64,000 nt of DNA from Streptomyces venezuelae (GTDB taxonomy: Bacteria > Actinomycetota > Actinomycetes > Streptomycetales > Streptomycetaceae): the NCBI RefSeq assembly GCF_008642315.1, contig NZ_CP029192.1:5828001-5892000 (forward strand), in the 5' to 3' direction. The position numbers were made by a program, and so were the translations under genes. The notes below the pieces were generated by a model that made no database searches, was not told the origin of the DNA, and saw nothing but the letters and a program-made list of their open reading frames with translations. Shown in pieces: positions 9,255 to 18,438 of the stretch (positions are counted from its first letter, which is position 1; the number at the start of each line of letters is the position of its first letter).

Positions 9255-10610
9255 TCAGTCGCGGCGGATGGTGAGCGTCGTCCATGCGCCCACGTGGACC
9301 TGGTCGCCGTCCTGGAGGGGGACGGGCACGAACGGCTGGATGGGCTCCTCGCCGCCGTTGACCGTGGTGCCGTTCGTGGAGTTCTGGTCGACGACCGCCC
9401 AGCTGCCGTCCGGCTGCTGCACCAGGATCGCGTGCTGGTGCGAGACGCCCGGGTCCTCCGGCGGCACCGACAGGTCGATGTCCGGGGTGTCACCCGTGGA
9501 GTGCCTGCGGCGGCCGATGGTCAGCTGGTTGCCGGCCAGTGGGCGCTGCTGCTCGGGCGAGTACGCGGGCAGGTTGAGGCCCGAGGCCTCGGGGCCGCTG
9601 CGCTGCATCATCGCCATGAAGTACTCGCGGTCGGGACCGATCGTCACCGTCCAGGTGCCGGGGCCCTGCGCCTGCTGGGGCGGCTGGGGCTGGAAGGGCT
9701 CCTGCGGCTGCTGGAACGGCTCCTGGGGCTGCGGCGGCTGCGGCTGGAACTGCTCCTGCTGGGCCGGGGCCGACGGAGGCGAGATCACCCAGTCGTCGGC
9801 GGGCGGCGGAGGGGGCGGCCCCTGCGGGGCGCCGGTCTCCTGCGGGAACGCGGGCGGCGCGGGCGGACCCGGCTGCTGGAACGCCTGCGGGGCGCCGGGG
9901 GGCGGGGCCTGACCGGGGCCGGGGCCCTGGGGGCCGTGGCCCTGCGGACCACCCGGACCCTGCGGACCACCCGGACCGGGCTGCCCCGGGAACGGCTGAC
10001 CGGGACCCTGCGCACCCGGCTGACCGGGGAAGGGCTGACCCGGACCCTGCGGACCGGAACCCTGCGGACCCGGACCCTGACCCTGTTGGCCGCCACCGTT
10101 GCCGCTGCCGCCGCCGTTGCCGAACGGCGGGATCGGCTCGGCGGGCCGGTTCATCTGCGAGGGCCGCGAGCCCTGGTACTCGTAACCCGGCGGGGGCTGC
10201 TGGAACTGCTGGGCCGGGTTCGGGCCCGGCGGCCTTCCGGGACCGCCGCCGGGACCGCCGTGCGTGCCGGGCAGCGGCGGGTTCGGCGCGGCCGGGGTGT
10301 ACGACGTCGCCGTGTTCGTCAGGAAGTTCCAGCGGCACTCCTCGCAGAACGGCGCGTTCGCCTCGCGGGGCGTGCGGCACTGCGGGCAGAGCTGGGCCTC
10401 GGGAGCCGGATCCGGCACGGCGGCCAGGTGCGGGCGCCCCGGCGCGGGCTGCGGGAAGCCCGGGTCCTGGCCGGGCGGCGGCGGAGGGTAGCCGTACCCG
10501 GCCGCGGGCGGCGGCGGGGGCGGCGGAGGCACGGCACCGGCCATGCGGTGACCGCAGACCTCGCACCAGTCATCGGAACCCGACTGGTGTCCGTTCGGGC
10601 AGGTCGGCAT
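9255..10610 (-). CDS. zinc-ribbon/FHA domain phosphopeptide-binding protein
   Basis: 451 residues. Two zinc ribbons open the protein (C4, C16, C19; and C75, C78, C89, C92). A long Pro/Gly/Gln-rich linker (about 180-290, collagen-like GPQGPG and FPGQPG repeats) follows. A C-terminal FHA domain (about 355-445) has the VSHQHA and NSTNGTTVNG signatures that read phosphothreonine. It is the last gene of the PknG-type operon, so it is the natural substrate or reader of that kinase, a role played by GarA/OdhI in mycobacteria and corynebacteria. Unlike GarA, no ETTS phosphorylation motif precedes the FHA domain. The functional link to the kinase is inferred from operon position. Confidence 0.85.
   Translation of the reverse strand: MPTCPNGHQSGSDDWCEVCGHRMAGAVPPPPPPPPAAGYGYPPPPPGQDPGFPQPAPGRPHLAAVPDPAPEAQLCPQCRTPREANAPFCEECRWNFLTNTATSYTPAAPNPPLPGTHGGPGGGPGRPPGPNPAQQFQQPPPGYEYQGSRPSQMNRPAEPIPPFGNGGGSGNGGGQQGQGPGPQGSGPQGPGQPFPGQPGAQGPGQPFPGQPGPGGPQGPGGPQGHGPQGPGPGQAPPPGAPQAFQQPGPPAPPAFPQETGAPQGPPPPPPADDWVISPPSAPAQQEQFQPQPPQPQEPFQQPQEPFQPQPPQQAQGPGTWTVTIGPDREYFMAMMQRSGPEASGLNLPAYSPEQQRPLAGNQLTIGRRRHSTGDTPDIDLSVPPEDPGVSHQHAILVQQPDGSWAVVDQNSTNGTTVNGGEEPIQPFVPVPLQDGDQVHVGAWTTLTIRRD
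9895..10082. repeat. collagen-like GPQ/FPGQPG coding repeat inside the FHA gene
   Basis: Imperfect tandem repeats of about 9-24 bp (ctgcggacc, gggaacggctgaccggg) encode the Gly/Pro/Gln linker. They are likely to vary in length between strains. Confidence 0.6.
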
Positions 10611-10668
10611 GTCGGCGCTTCCCCCTCTCCTTCTCCGGCCCGAGGGCCGTACGTACTTGCTGCCGTAC

Positions 10669-12024
10669 TTACTGCTTCTTGACGCGAACAGTCTTCGTGG
10701 ACCGTGTCTCGAGTGTCATCTCGTCGGCCTCGGCGACCTTCGCCTTCAATCGAACAGTACCTGCCGCGGCGTCCACGACGTCCACCACCTTCGAAAGCAG
10801 TTTCGCCGTATCCGCGTTGCCCGAGGCGCTCGCGAGCTGCACCGCGCGGCCCAGTTTGGCCGTCGCCCCGTCGACATCTCCCGATTTGCGGGCATCGAGC
10901 CCCTGCTGGATCACCTGGGCCAGTTCCGCCTGGCCCGTGTAGTGCGCGACCTGCGGATTGATCGACGTGGATGCCGCCATGTCGTCCGTCCACACCGCCC
11001 GTACCAGCCCCTGCGACAGCGTCTGCGCGCTGCCGTCCTCGTGCGGCACGACCAGCGAGACACGGGCCGCGAGCATCTCCTGGCCGAGCTCGGCGCCCGG
11101 CACCTGGACGCAGATGTGATAGTCGCGGGACTCGTCGCCCCAGGACCCCGTCGGATAGTCCCCGGCGCGCGGCCCCGCCTCCGTGCGACGCCCGGTCAAC
11201 TCCTCGACCGTGGGCGCCACTTGCTTGACGAACTTGATCTCCACGCCCACCGGCGTCCACAGCCGCAGGCTGACGTCGGCGACCTCCTTGCCCATCGCCG
11301 TCTCCATCATCTGCGTGAAGTCGGTGGCGAGCGCGGCCGGATCGGCGACGATGTCGGCGGTGCCGAGCAGCGCGGAGGCGATCCCCGTGACCTCCTTCAC
11401 CTCCCAGTCCGTGCCGACGCCGCGGGCGTCGCAGGTGAAACGGCCCGCGCAGGAGTCGAGGGCGGCCCGCAGGTCCTCGGGCGACTCGTGTTCGTTGCGG
11501 CCGTCGGTGAGCAGGATGCCGTGCCGCACCGCCGACGTGGCCACGTCCGCGGAGGTCAGGAGGCGGTCGGCGAGGCGCAGCCAGGTGCCGATCGCCGTGC
11601 CGCCGCCCGCGCTCAGCCTGCGCAGCGCCTGCTTGGCCAGCTCACGGGTCTGCGGTCCCGCGACGGCGAGCCGGCCGCCGCCCGGGTAGACCTCCTTGGC
11701 GACGTGGGTGCCGCCGATCACCGCGAAGTGCACGCCGTCGCGGAGCGCGTCGATCGCGGCGGCGGTGGCGTCCCGTGCGCCGCGCATCTTCGTCGGCGGG
11801 TAGTCCATCGAACCGGAGCAGTCCACCATGATCGCGACGGCGGCGTCCGGGCTCTGGCCCGCCGTGTACAGGTGGGGTGCACCGACCGCGGCGCCGATCG
11901 TCCCGCCGCCGGTCGAGGTGACCGTGGCGATGGCGTTGACCTCGCGGCCCCCCTCCGGCAGGTACTCGTTCTGGTAGACGTCCACAGCGAACTGCGGCAC
12001 GTTCGATTTCGAGAAATTGGCCAT
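10669..12024 (-). CDS. von Willebrand factor type A domain protein of the PknG operon
   Basis: 451 residues. After a short N-terminal strand region (MANFSKSNVPQFAVDVYQNEYL) comes a VWA domain with a complete MIDAS start, DCSGSM (Asp68, Ser70, Ser72), so metal-dependent protein binding is plausible. The C-terminal third resembles the beta-rich plus helical tail of TerY/YfbK-type VWA proteins. There is no signal peptide or membrane segment, so it is cytoplasmic. It lies between the PP2C and FHA genes (68- and 58-bp gaps) in one transcription unit with the PknG-like kinase. I infer a scaffold or adaptor role in that signalling unit. Confidence 0.82.
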   Translation of the reverse strand: MANFSKSNVPQFAVDVYQNEYLPEGGREVNAIATVTSTGGGTIGAAVGAPHLYTAGQSPDAAVAIMVDCSGSMDYPPTKMRGARDATAAAIDALRDGVHFAVIGGTHVAKEVYPGGGRLAVAGPQTRELAKQALRRLSAGGGTAIGTWLRLADRLLTSADVATSAVRHGILLTDGRNEHESPEDLRAALDSCAGRFTCDARGVGTDWEVKEVTGIASALLGTADIVADPAALATDFTQMMETAMGKEVADVSLRLWTPVGVEIKFVKQVAPTVEELTGRRTEAGPRAGDYPTGSWGDESRDYHICVQVPGAELGQEMLAARVSLVVPHEDGSAQTLSQGLVRAVWTDDMAASTSINPQVAHYTGQAELAQVIQQGLDARKSGDVDGATAKLGRAVQLASASGNADTAKLLSKVVDVVDAAAGTVRLKAKVAEADEMTLETRSTKTVRVKKQ

Positions 12025-12092
12025 GGAACTGCTCCCCCTCAGATCCTCATAACCTCAAGACACATGACCCGCTACGGTCCCCCCGCCGGGTT

Positions 12093-13430
12093 CTAGGCCG
12101 ATCCTGCCCCCTGCGGCACGAACGGGAACGGCACGACGGCCACTGTTACGTTGTCGTGGCCCCCGCCGTCCAGCGCGTGGCCGACCAGGACCTGGGCGCT
12201 GTGCAGCGGCCGGTCCGCGGCGTCGGCGGGCACCGCGTCGGCCATCTCCTCGACGGCTTCCGCGTAGTTCCACAGACCGTCCGTGCACACCACCACTACA
12301 CCCGCACGGTCCGGCTTGAAGGAAGCGGTGTGCGGTTCCAGTTCGTACGCGTCCGCGCCGAGCCAGCCCGTGATGGCGTGCGCGCGCTCGTCGGCGTACG
12401 CCTCGGCCTCGTTCATCAGGCCCGCGGCGACCATCTGCGCGGCCCACGAGTCGTCCTCGGTCAGGCGCACGGTGGGGCCCTCTCGGTCGTCGGGGACCCA
12501 GTAGGCGCGGCTGTCGCCGACCCAGCCGACGACGAGCAGGCCGCCCGCGACGATCGAGCCGACCAGGGTGCAGGCGGGCGCGTTCTGGTGAGGGCTGTGC
12601 TCGCGGGCCGACGCGGGTTCGGCGGCGAGCGCGTTGACGGCGTCGGCGGCCGCGAGGATCGCCTCGTGCATCGCCTGCTGGGGGTGCGTGCCGCGCGGGA
12701 GCGAGACGAGCAGCGTCTCGTTGGCGGCGCGGGACGCGGCGAGCGAGGCCTCGTCCGGGCGGGTCGCGGAGGAGACGCCGTCGCAGACGATCGCGACGAC
12801 GGCGGGGGAGCCGTCGGGCAGCGCGGCCGTGGAGATCGCGAAGGCGTCCTCGTTGCGGTGGTGGCGCAGGCCGCGGTCGCTGACGGCGGCGACGGTGTCG
12901 AGCTCCTGCTCCATGTGGTCGCGCTCGCGGGGCTGGGCGTGCCCGCAGTTCTCGCAGTACCCGTCCGGGTCGACGCGGCCCGAGCGGCACGCCACGCAGA
13001 GCTTGGTGCCCGCGGGGGGCGTGGGGTCGGGCGCGGCCGTGCGGGGGTCGGCGGCGGGCGCGGCGGCGTCGGGGGCGCCCGGCGCGGGCAGCGGGTACTC
13101 GTCCGGCTCACCGGACGCGACCGGAGCGACGGAGGCGGCGTCCGGGCGCTCCGCGAGTTCGCCGCCCGCCGAGTCCGTGCCCTGCAGGTCCGTCGGCAGA
13201 TGCGTCGGCACCGGGGTGTCGGAGCTGTCGACCTCCGGCGCGACCGGCCACTCGGAGGGTTCCCCGTTCCCGGCGGCGGCCCGCACGGACCCGGCGGACC
13301 CGTTGGGGGACACGTCCGGCCGCGGTGGCACCGCCGACAGGTCGAACCCGCACGCACCGCAAAACAGGTCACCCGACTCCAGCGGCTCCTCACAGCTGGG
13401 GCAGGCAGACAGCTGGGGCATCTGCGACAT
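12093..13430 (-). CDS. zinc-ribbon PP2C-type serine/threonine phosphatase
   Basis: 445 residues. Two zinc ribbons (C10, C13, C24, C27 and C145, C148, C159, C162) are separated by an acidic Pro/Ala linker. The C-terminal PP2C domain has SDRGLRHHRNEDAFAI, VCDGVSS with a metal-binding Asp, GWVGDSRAYW, TDGLWNYAE and the final HDNVTVAVV, so it should be catalytically active. The ATG at 13430 directly follows the kinase stop (13433-13435). A GTG at 13442 would add four residues and overlap the kinase. It is the obvious antagonist of the adjacent PknG-like kinase. Confidence 0.88.
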   Translation of the reverse strand: MSQMPQLSACPSCEEPLESGDLFCGACGFDLSAVPPRPDVSPNGSAGSVRAAAGNGEPSEWPVAPEVDSSDTPVPTHLPTDLQGTDSAGGELAERPDAASVAPVASGEPDEYPLPAPGAPDAAAPAADPRTAAPDPTPPAGTKLCVACRSGRVDPDGYCENCGHAQPRERDHMEQELDTVAAVSDRGLRHHRNEDAFAISTAALPDGSPAVVAIVCDGVSSATRPDEASLAASRAANETLLVSLPRGTHPQQAMHEAILAAADAVNALAAEPASAREHSPHQNAPACTLVGSIVAGGLLVVGWVGDSRAYWVPDDREGPTVRLTEDDSWAAQMVAAGLMNEAEAYADERAHAITGWLGADAYELEPHTASFKPDRAGVVVVCTDGLWNYAEAVEEMADAVPADAADRPLHSAQVLVGHALDGGGHDNVTVAVVPFPFVPQGAGSA

Positions 13431-13432
13431 AC

Positions 13433-15967
13433 TCACACCCACGTCCGGGGGCGGAAACGGTTGGCCCGCTCCACCAGTTCGATCCTCTCCTCGCCACCCT
13501 GAGCGAGCCGGGCCAGTGTCCGGTACGAACGCTCCAGGCCGAACCGGAGGCCGCGCTCGTCCAGGTCGCTGCCGAGCAAGACGGCCCGCGTCCCGGGAGT
13601 GCCCGGTGGCGCGGAAACGTGACCAGAGTGCCTACCGGAGAGTACCCAGTCGAGCGCCGTCCCCAGAACTTCGGTCGACAGGCGCTCCCTGCGCACCGCG
13701 TCGAGCCCGAACCCGGCAAGTGCCTCGATCTGCCCCGCGGCGGCCGTCAGCTCGTCCAGGAAGGCGACGCCCGAAGGGGCTGCCGTGTCCGACGTCATAC
13801 GGTGACGCAGCCGCGCCCGCACCGCCGCCACCCGGGCCGCGGTGTAGTGGATGGAGGACTCGGGCACCGACTCCAGGGTGCGTACGGAACCGGCCCTGTC
13901 GCCGGCCGCGAGCCGCACGCGGGCCAGGCCGAACGCCGCGCTCACATAGCTCGGGTCGGTCGTCCACACCAGGCGGTAGTACTCGGCGGCGTTGTCCAGC
14001 TGGCCGAGGACCTCCGCGATGACGCCGAGCGCCAGCTTCGGCGCGGGCTCCCCGGGGAACGCGTCGTAGACCGCGTCGAAGGACAGCGCCGAGTTCTCGA
14101 AGTCGCCGGTCGCCAGGGCCGCGACGCCCCGGTACCAGACGACCCGCCAGTCGTCCGGGTGCTGTTGCTCCAGGTCGGCGAGGGCCTGGGCGGCGGGCGC
14201 CAGTTCCCCCATGGCGAGCCGGGCGCGCAGGCCGCGCAGCTGGAGTTCCAGGGAGTCCGCGGGCGCCGTGCCGAGGGCGGTGATCAGCTCGGCGGGCGCG
14301 GCCGTGATGAGGCCGGCGAGGAACCCGGCGTTCGGGTCGTTCGGGTCCACCAGGGGCACGGGCAGCGCGAGGGCGGTCGCCACGGAGTCGAGCCCCCGGA
14401 CGATCCCCGCGGTCGAGGTGCTCTCCGGCAGCGCCCTGACGTTCTCCCCGGCGGTGGACTCGGCGCGGACGCCGAGCCGCGACACCTCCCCGGCCAGTTC
14501 GGCGAACAGCTCCGTGTCCGGCACCTTCACCTCGGGCCCGAACAGCGTCGAGAGCGCGGGCCGCGGCAGCCCCGACTGGAGCGCCACGACCTCCCGCAGG
14601 ACACCCGTCAGCTGCTCGGCCATCTCCTGTGCGGAGGCGAACCTGCGGGCCGGGTCGGGGTCCGTGGCGCGGACCAGGAGGCGGTAGAAGGACTCGTACG
14701 TCCGGAAGACCTCGATGTTGTCGGGGTCGGGCAGGGAGTCCACGAACACGTTCGTGTAGCCCTGGAAGTCGAAGGTGAGGACCGCGAGGGTGCGGGCCAC
14801 GGTGTAGAGGTCGGAGGCGACGGAGGGGCCCACGTCGGCGACCTCGGGGGCCTGGTAGCCGACCGTTCCGTAGATCGCTGACTCGTCGTCGTCCATCCTG
14901 CGGACCGCGCCCATGTCGATGAGCTTGAGCTGGCCCTCGGTCTGGATGGCGTTGTCGACCTTGAAGTCGCAGTACAGGAGCTTGCGGCTGTGCAGATGAC
15001 CGAGGGCGTCCAGGGCCTCGATGCCGTACGCGCAGGCCTGCTCGACCGGCAGCGGGTCGCGTCTGCCCTCCGGGGTGCGGCGGCCGTTGGCGATCTCCTT
15101 GAGGGACTTGCCGCCGACGTACTCCATGACGATGTACCCGTCCATGGAGCCGGTGCGCTGGTCGAGGTGCTCGACGAAGTTGTAGATGCGGACGATGTTG
15201 GAGTGCTCGATCTCCGCGAGGAAGCGCCGCTCGGAGATGGCCGCGGCCATCGCGTCCTGGTCGCCCGTGTCGAGCAGCCCCTTCAGGACCACCCACCGGT
15301 CGGACACCGCACGGTCGATGGCCAGATAGACCCAGCCGAGCCCGCCGTGCGCCAGACAGCCCACGACCTCGTACTGGCCGTGCACGATGTCGCCCGGGTG
15401 CAGCTTCGGCACGAACGAGTAGGGGTGCCCGCACTTGGTGCAGAACCCCTCCGTGCGGCCGGGGCGTTCGCCCCGCGCGCGGCCCACCGGCGCCCCGCAG
15501 TCGGAGCGCGAGCAGAATCGCTTCCGCTCGGGCACCTCGGGGTTCTTCTGCACGGCCTCGCGGGGATCGGGGCGCGGCACGTCCGGCACGGCGACCAGGC
15601 CGACGCCGAGCCGCCCCCGCGCCGACGAACCCGTCGCCGAGCCGGAGCTGCGCACCGACACCGAGCGGGACGTCGAACTGCCGGACAGCGAGCGGGAGAG
15701 CCGCCCGGACACCGACCTGCGCGAGGACTGCGAGCGCGACGACCGGGACGACGTACGGGAGGACCGCGACGACGACGAGCGGCCGCTGGAGCTTCCCGAG
15801 CCCCGCGAGCCCTTGCCGCCGGCCGTAAGACCGGTCGGCGGCGACGAGACGTTGCCGTCCGGCGCGACGACGGGGGCGAGCCCGCACGTGTCGCAGTACA
15901 GCTCACCGCCGCCGAAGTCGTCGTAACTGCCGGTGCACTTGGGCCGCTGACATTCACGCCGGCTCAT
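13433..15967 (-). CDS. pknG: PknG-like serine/threonine protein kinase
   Basis: 844 residues. Domains in order: an N-terminal zinc ribbon (C6, C11, C25, C28), a Ser/Arg-rich linker (about 53-120), the rubredoxin-like metal site typical of PknG (C152, C157, C176, C179), the kinase domain, and a helical TPR region. The kinase has the PknG hallmarks: HGQYEVVGCLAHGGLGWVYLA glycine loop, VVLK lysine (Lys229), CDFKVDN catalytic loop (Asp334) and IDMG in place of DFG (Asp351). PknG phosphorylates FHA regulators of 2-oxoglutarate metabolism in response to amino acids. The ATG at 15967 overlaps the previous stop. The extra ribbon and SR-rich linker are additions compared with mycobacterial PknG. Confidence 0.93.
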   Translation of the reverse strand: MSRRECQRPKCTGSYDDFGGGELYCDTCGLAPVVAPDGNVSSPPTGLTAGGKGSRGSGSSSGRSSSSRSSRTSSRSSRSQSSRRSVSGRLSRSLSGSSTSRSVSVRSSGSATGSSARGRLGVGLVAVPDVPRPDPREAVQKNPEVPERKRFCSRSDCGAPVGRARGERPGRTEGFCTKCGHPYSFVPKLHPGDIVHGQYEVVGCLAHGGLGWVYLAIDRAVSDRWVVLKGLLDTGDQDAMAAAISERRFLAEIEHSNIVRIYNFVEHLDQRTGSMDGYIVMEYVGGKSLKEIANGRRTPEGRRDPLPVEQACAYGIEALDALGHLHSRKLLYCDFKVDNAIQTEGQLKLIDMGAVRRMDDDESAIYGTVGYQAPEVADVGPSVASDLYTVARTLAVLTFDFQGYTNVFVDSLPDPDNIEVFRTYESFYRLLVRATDPDPARRFASAQEMAEQLTGVLREVVALQSGLPRPALSTLFGPEVKVPDTELFAELAGEVSRLGVRAESTAGENVRALPESTSTAGIVRGLDSVATALALPVPLVDPNDPNAGFLAGLITAAPAELITALGTAPADSLELQLRGLRARLAMGELAPAAQALADLEQQHPDDWRVVWYRGVAALATGDFENSALSFDAVYDAFPGEPAPKLALGVIAEVLGQLDNAAEYYRLVWTTDPSYVSAAFGLARVRLAAGDRAGSVRTLESVPESSIHYTAARVAAVRARLRHRMTSDTAAPSGVAFLDELTAAAGQIEALAGFGLDAVRRERLSTEVLGTALDWVLSGRHSGHVSAPPGTPGTRAVLLGSDLDERGLRFGLERSYRTLARLAQGGEERIELVERANRFRPRTWV

Positions 15968-17283
15968 GATTCCCCCGTCCGGTCGGTGGGCCCGCCCTGC
16001 TGCGGGACCCTCGGCGCAAGCACTTCGGCGGCGGCCTGCTGATAGCGGAGGACCGCCTGCTCGGCCACCCGGAGATCGCAGGGCGCGCTCCACAGCATCC
16101 GGCGGGCCGCGTCGTACCGCTCGACGAGGAGCGGGTCCTCGGCGTGGCCGAGGCGGGCGACCTTCGCCTTGTACGCGTCCAGGCGGCCGCGCAGCTCGGC
16201 GCGGACCGCGAGGGGCGCGGTGACGGCGGTCAACGACTCGCGGGCACGCAGCAGTTCGTCCTCCGCCTTCTGCTCCAGGGACTCCAGGAGCGGCGAGAGG
16301 CGGTGCCACTGGGCGTGCCTGCGGTACTCCGACGCCATCGCCAGCTGCTCCTGGAGCGCGGTCGGCGGGCCGCTGACAGCGGGCACCTCGGAGGCGGCGA
16401 TCTTCGCGAGGACCTCGCCGCGCGCGGAGCGTGCCTCCGACAGGGTGCGGTCGGCGCGGGACAGCACGTCGCGGAGCCTGCCGAGGCGCACCTCCGCGTC
16501 CTGCCGGACCGTGAGCACCGCCTCGATCTCGCGGCGCACCTCTTCGAGCGCGCGGGCCTCGCGGTCGTAGCGCTCGGTGTGGGGGCGGCCGCCGCCGGGC
16601 GCCGAACTGCCCTCCGCGCGCCGCCAGAACGCGAGCGGATCGGAGACCACCTGCTCGCGCAGCGCGGTCAGGGTGCGGGTGATGCGCTCCAGGTCGTCGC
16701 CGGAGGGGTGCTCCCCGGGGCGAACGCCCACGGAGTGCGCGAGCTGGCGGGTGCGGTGCAGTTCGGCGGCGAGCAGGTCGATGCGGGCGGGCAGCGCGGA
16801 CCACACCGCGTCGGCGGCGACGACCATGTCGAGGGAGTCCGCGTACAGGTCGTTCATGCGCGTCACGAGCTCTTCGAGGGTGAAGCGCTCGGTGAGCTTT
16901 GCGGGTCCGGTGAGCGAGGGCGACGCACCGGACGAGGAGCCGCCCGCGACGGTCACGGCCTCGCCGCGCAGCAGCTCCGTCAGCTCGACGAGGTCGTCCT
17001 TGCTGGGCCAGCGTCTGCGCTCGCGCACGTCGCGTGCGGTGCGCAGGGCGCCCGCGTACGCGTCGAAGTACGCCCACAGGAGGGTGATGCGGGCCTCCGT
17101 GGCCGTCCAGCGCTCCTCGGTGACGCCGGTGAGCGCGGCGCCTTCGAGCAGGCGGCGGCCCGCGTGGTCCTGGAGGGCGAGGAGCGAGGTCTCGATCGCC
17201 TCGTGCTCGGCGTCGAGCCGCGCCAGCGCACGGTCCACCTCGTCCCGGTCCATCACCGGACCGGGGGGTCCCGCGACGCTCAT
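15964..17283 (-). CDS. alpha-helical protein of the PknG operon
   Basis: 439 residues, highly charged and almost entirely helical, with heptad-like stretches (ERYDREARALEEVRREIEAV and similar) indicating long coiled coils. There is no signal peptide, transmembrane segment or known catalytic motif. Its stop overlaps the PknG start by four bases, so the two proteins are translationally coupled and may form a complex. An alternative start at MDRDEVDR (17253) is possible. Mycobacterial pknG operons lack an obvious counterpart. I do not recognise a named family; a scaffold for the kinase is a guess from coupling. Confidence 0.75.
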   Translation of the reverse strand: MSVAGPPGPVMDRDEVDRALARLDAEHEAIETSLLALQDHAGRRLLEGAALTGVTEERWTATEARITLLWAYFDAYAGALRTARDVRERRRWPSKDDLVELTELLRGEAVTVAGGSSSGASPSLTGPAKLTERFTLEELVTRMNDLYADSLDMVVAADAVWSALPARIDLLAAELHRTRQLAHSVGVRPGEHPSGDDLERITRTLTALREQVVSDPLAFWRRAEGSSAPGGGRPHTERYDREARALEEVRREIEAVLTVRQDAEVRLGRLRDVLSRADRTLSEARSARGEVLAKIAASEVPAVSGPPTALQEQLAMASEYRRHAQWHRLSPLLESLEQKAEDELLRARESLTAVTAPLAVRAELRGRLDAYKAKVARLGHAEDPLLVERYDAARRMLWSAPCDLRVAEQAVLRYQQAAAEVLAPRVPQQGGPTDRTGES

Positions 17284-17386
17284 CGATCACCTCTCCGCTC
17301 TGTGTTGCCCCGGGGACTCGGTGGTCGAGGTCCCGTCGTGACTCTCGTAACTCTCCAGTCGTACCAGGTCGGTTGTCGGTTCCGGG

Positions 17387-18388
17387 TCAGTCCCGGTACT
17401 CGGGGGCCGGCGGGCCCGAGGACTTGCCGAGGCCTTCCTTCAGCCACTTGTCGTAGGACTTCTGCCAGCCGCCGTTGTCGCGGTAGTCGTCGAGGACCTT
17501 GTTGACCCGGCGGACCAGGTCGTCCGAGCCCTTCTTCATCGCCACGCCGTAGTGCTCGGTGGTGAACGGCTCCTTGCCCTTGAGCTCGACCGTCGGGTCC
17601 TGCGCGGCCTGGCCCGCGGCGAGGGCGCTGTCGGTCACCACGGCGTCCACCTCGCCGAGCTGGAGCCGCACCAGGCAGTCCAGCTGGTTGGGCACGGTGG
17701 TGGAGATGTCGGCGGAGTAGTTCTTCTTCTTGAGCTCGTCCTCGGCGATGGAGCCGGAGGCGCTGCAGATCTTCTTGCCGGTGAGCGACGGGTCGTACCC
17801 CGTGATGTCGGACTTCTTCGGGGCGAGGACCTGCTGGCCCGTCTCGAAGTACCCGGTGGAGAAGTCGACGTCCTTCAGGCGCTCGCAGTTGACGGTCATC
17901 GTGCGGACGACCATGTCCACCTGGCCGCTCTGGATCGCGGGGATGCGCTCGTTGGTGGGTATGGCGCGGAAGACGACGGCGTCGCGGTCGCCGAAGATCT
18001 CCTCGGCGATCTCGCGCGCGAGGTCGATGTCGAAGCCCTCCAGCTCGCCGCCCTTCTTGTTCGGGTCGCGGTAGCCCCACCGGTAGCTGTTCTGGTCGAC
18101 GCCGACGATGAGCTTCTTGACTTGGCGGTTCCTGATCTGCTCGATCGTCGGGCCGTCCTTGGAGGAGGGGCTCAGGCTGCGGTCGTTGCAGTCGTCGGCG
18201 TCCGCACGCGCGGGCGCCGCCACCGTCGAGCCGGGCCCGCCCCGCTGTACGCCGTCGTCGCCTCTGTCGCCTCTGTCGCCCCTGTCCGGCAGCACCAGGA
18301 CGAGCGATCCCGCGACGGCGCAGGCGAGGCCCATCGCGCCCACCCCGCCCCAGCCGCGCAGCCTGGCCGTGCCGCGTCGCGTCCGCAT
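17387..18388 (-). CDS. glnH: GlnH-like glutamate/aspartate-binding protein
   Basis: 333 residues. A basic N-terminus and a hydrophobic segment (VGAMGLACAVAGSLVLVL) act as signal or anchor. An Ala-Cys occurs inside it, but the position is poor for a lipobox. The rest is a type II periplasmic binding fold: VDQNSYRWGYRDP, LEGFDIDLAREIAEEIFG, AIPTNERIPAIQSGQVDMVVRTMTVN, then VDFSTGYFETGQQVL, as in amino-acid receptors of the GltI/GlnH class. No ABC permease is adjacent; instead it lies between a GlnX-like membrane protein and PknG. In mycobacteria GlnH senses aspartate/glutamate and signals through GlnX to PknG. The ATG at 18388 has a GAGAGGGGG ribosome site. Confidence 0.87.
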   Translation of the reverse strand: MRTRRGTARLRGWGGVGAMGLACAVAGSLVLVLPDRGDRGDRGDDGVQRGGPGSTVAAPARADADDCNDRSLSPSSKDGPTIEQIRNRQVKKLIVGVDQNSYRWGYRDPNKKGGELEGFDIDLAREIAEEIFGDRDAVVFRAIPTNERIPAIQSGQVDMVVRTMTVNCERLKDVDFSTGYFETGQQVLAPKKSDITGYDPSLTGKKICSASGSIAEDELKKKNYSADISTTVPNQLDCLVRLQLGEVDAVVTDSALAAGQAAQDPTVELKGKEPFTTEHYGVAMKKGSDDLVRRVNKVLDDYRDNGGWQKSYDKWLKEGLGKSSGPPAPEYRD

Positions 18389-18438
18389 CGTCTGCGCGCC
18401 CCCTCTCACCTCTGAACCCGTCACCGGCTCCGAACCCC

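Noticed and set aside
10669..13430. Type VI secretion post-translational module (kinase, PP2C, FHA)
   Set aside because: The same domain set regulates T6SS in proteobacteria, but no T6SS structural gene is present and the kinase is clearly PknG-like with GlnH/GlnX.
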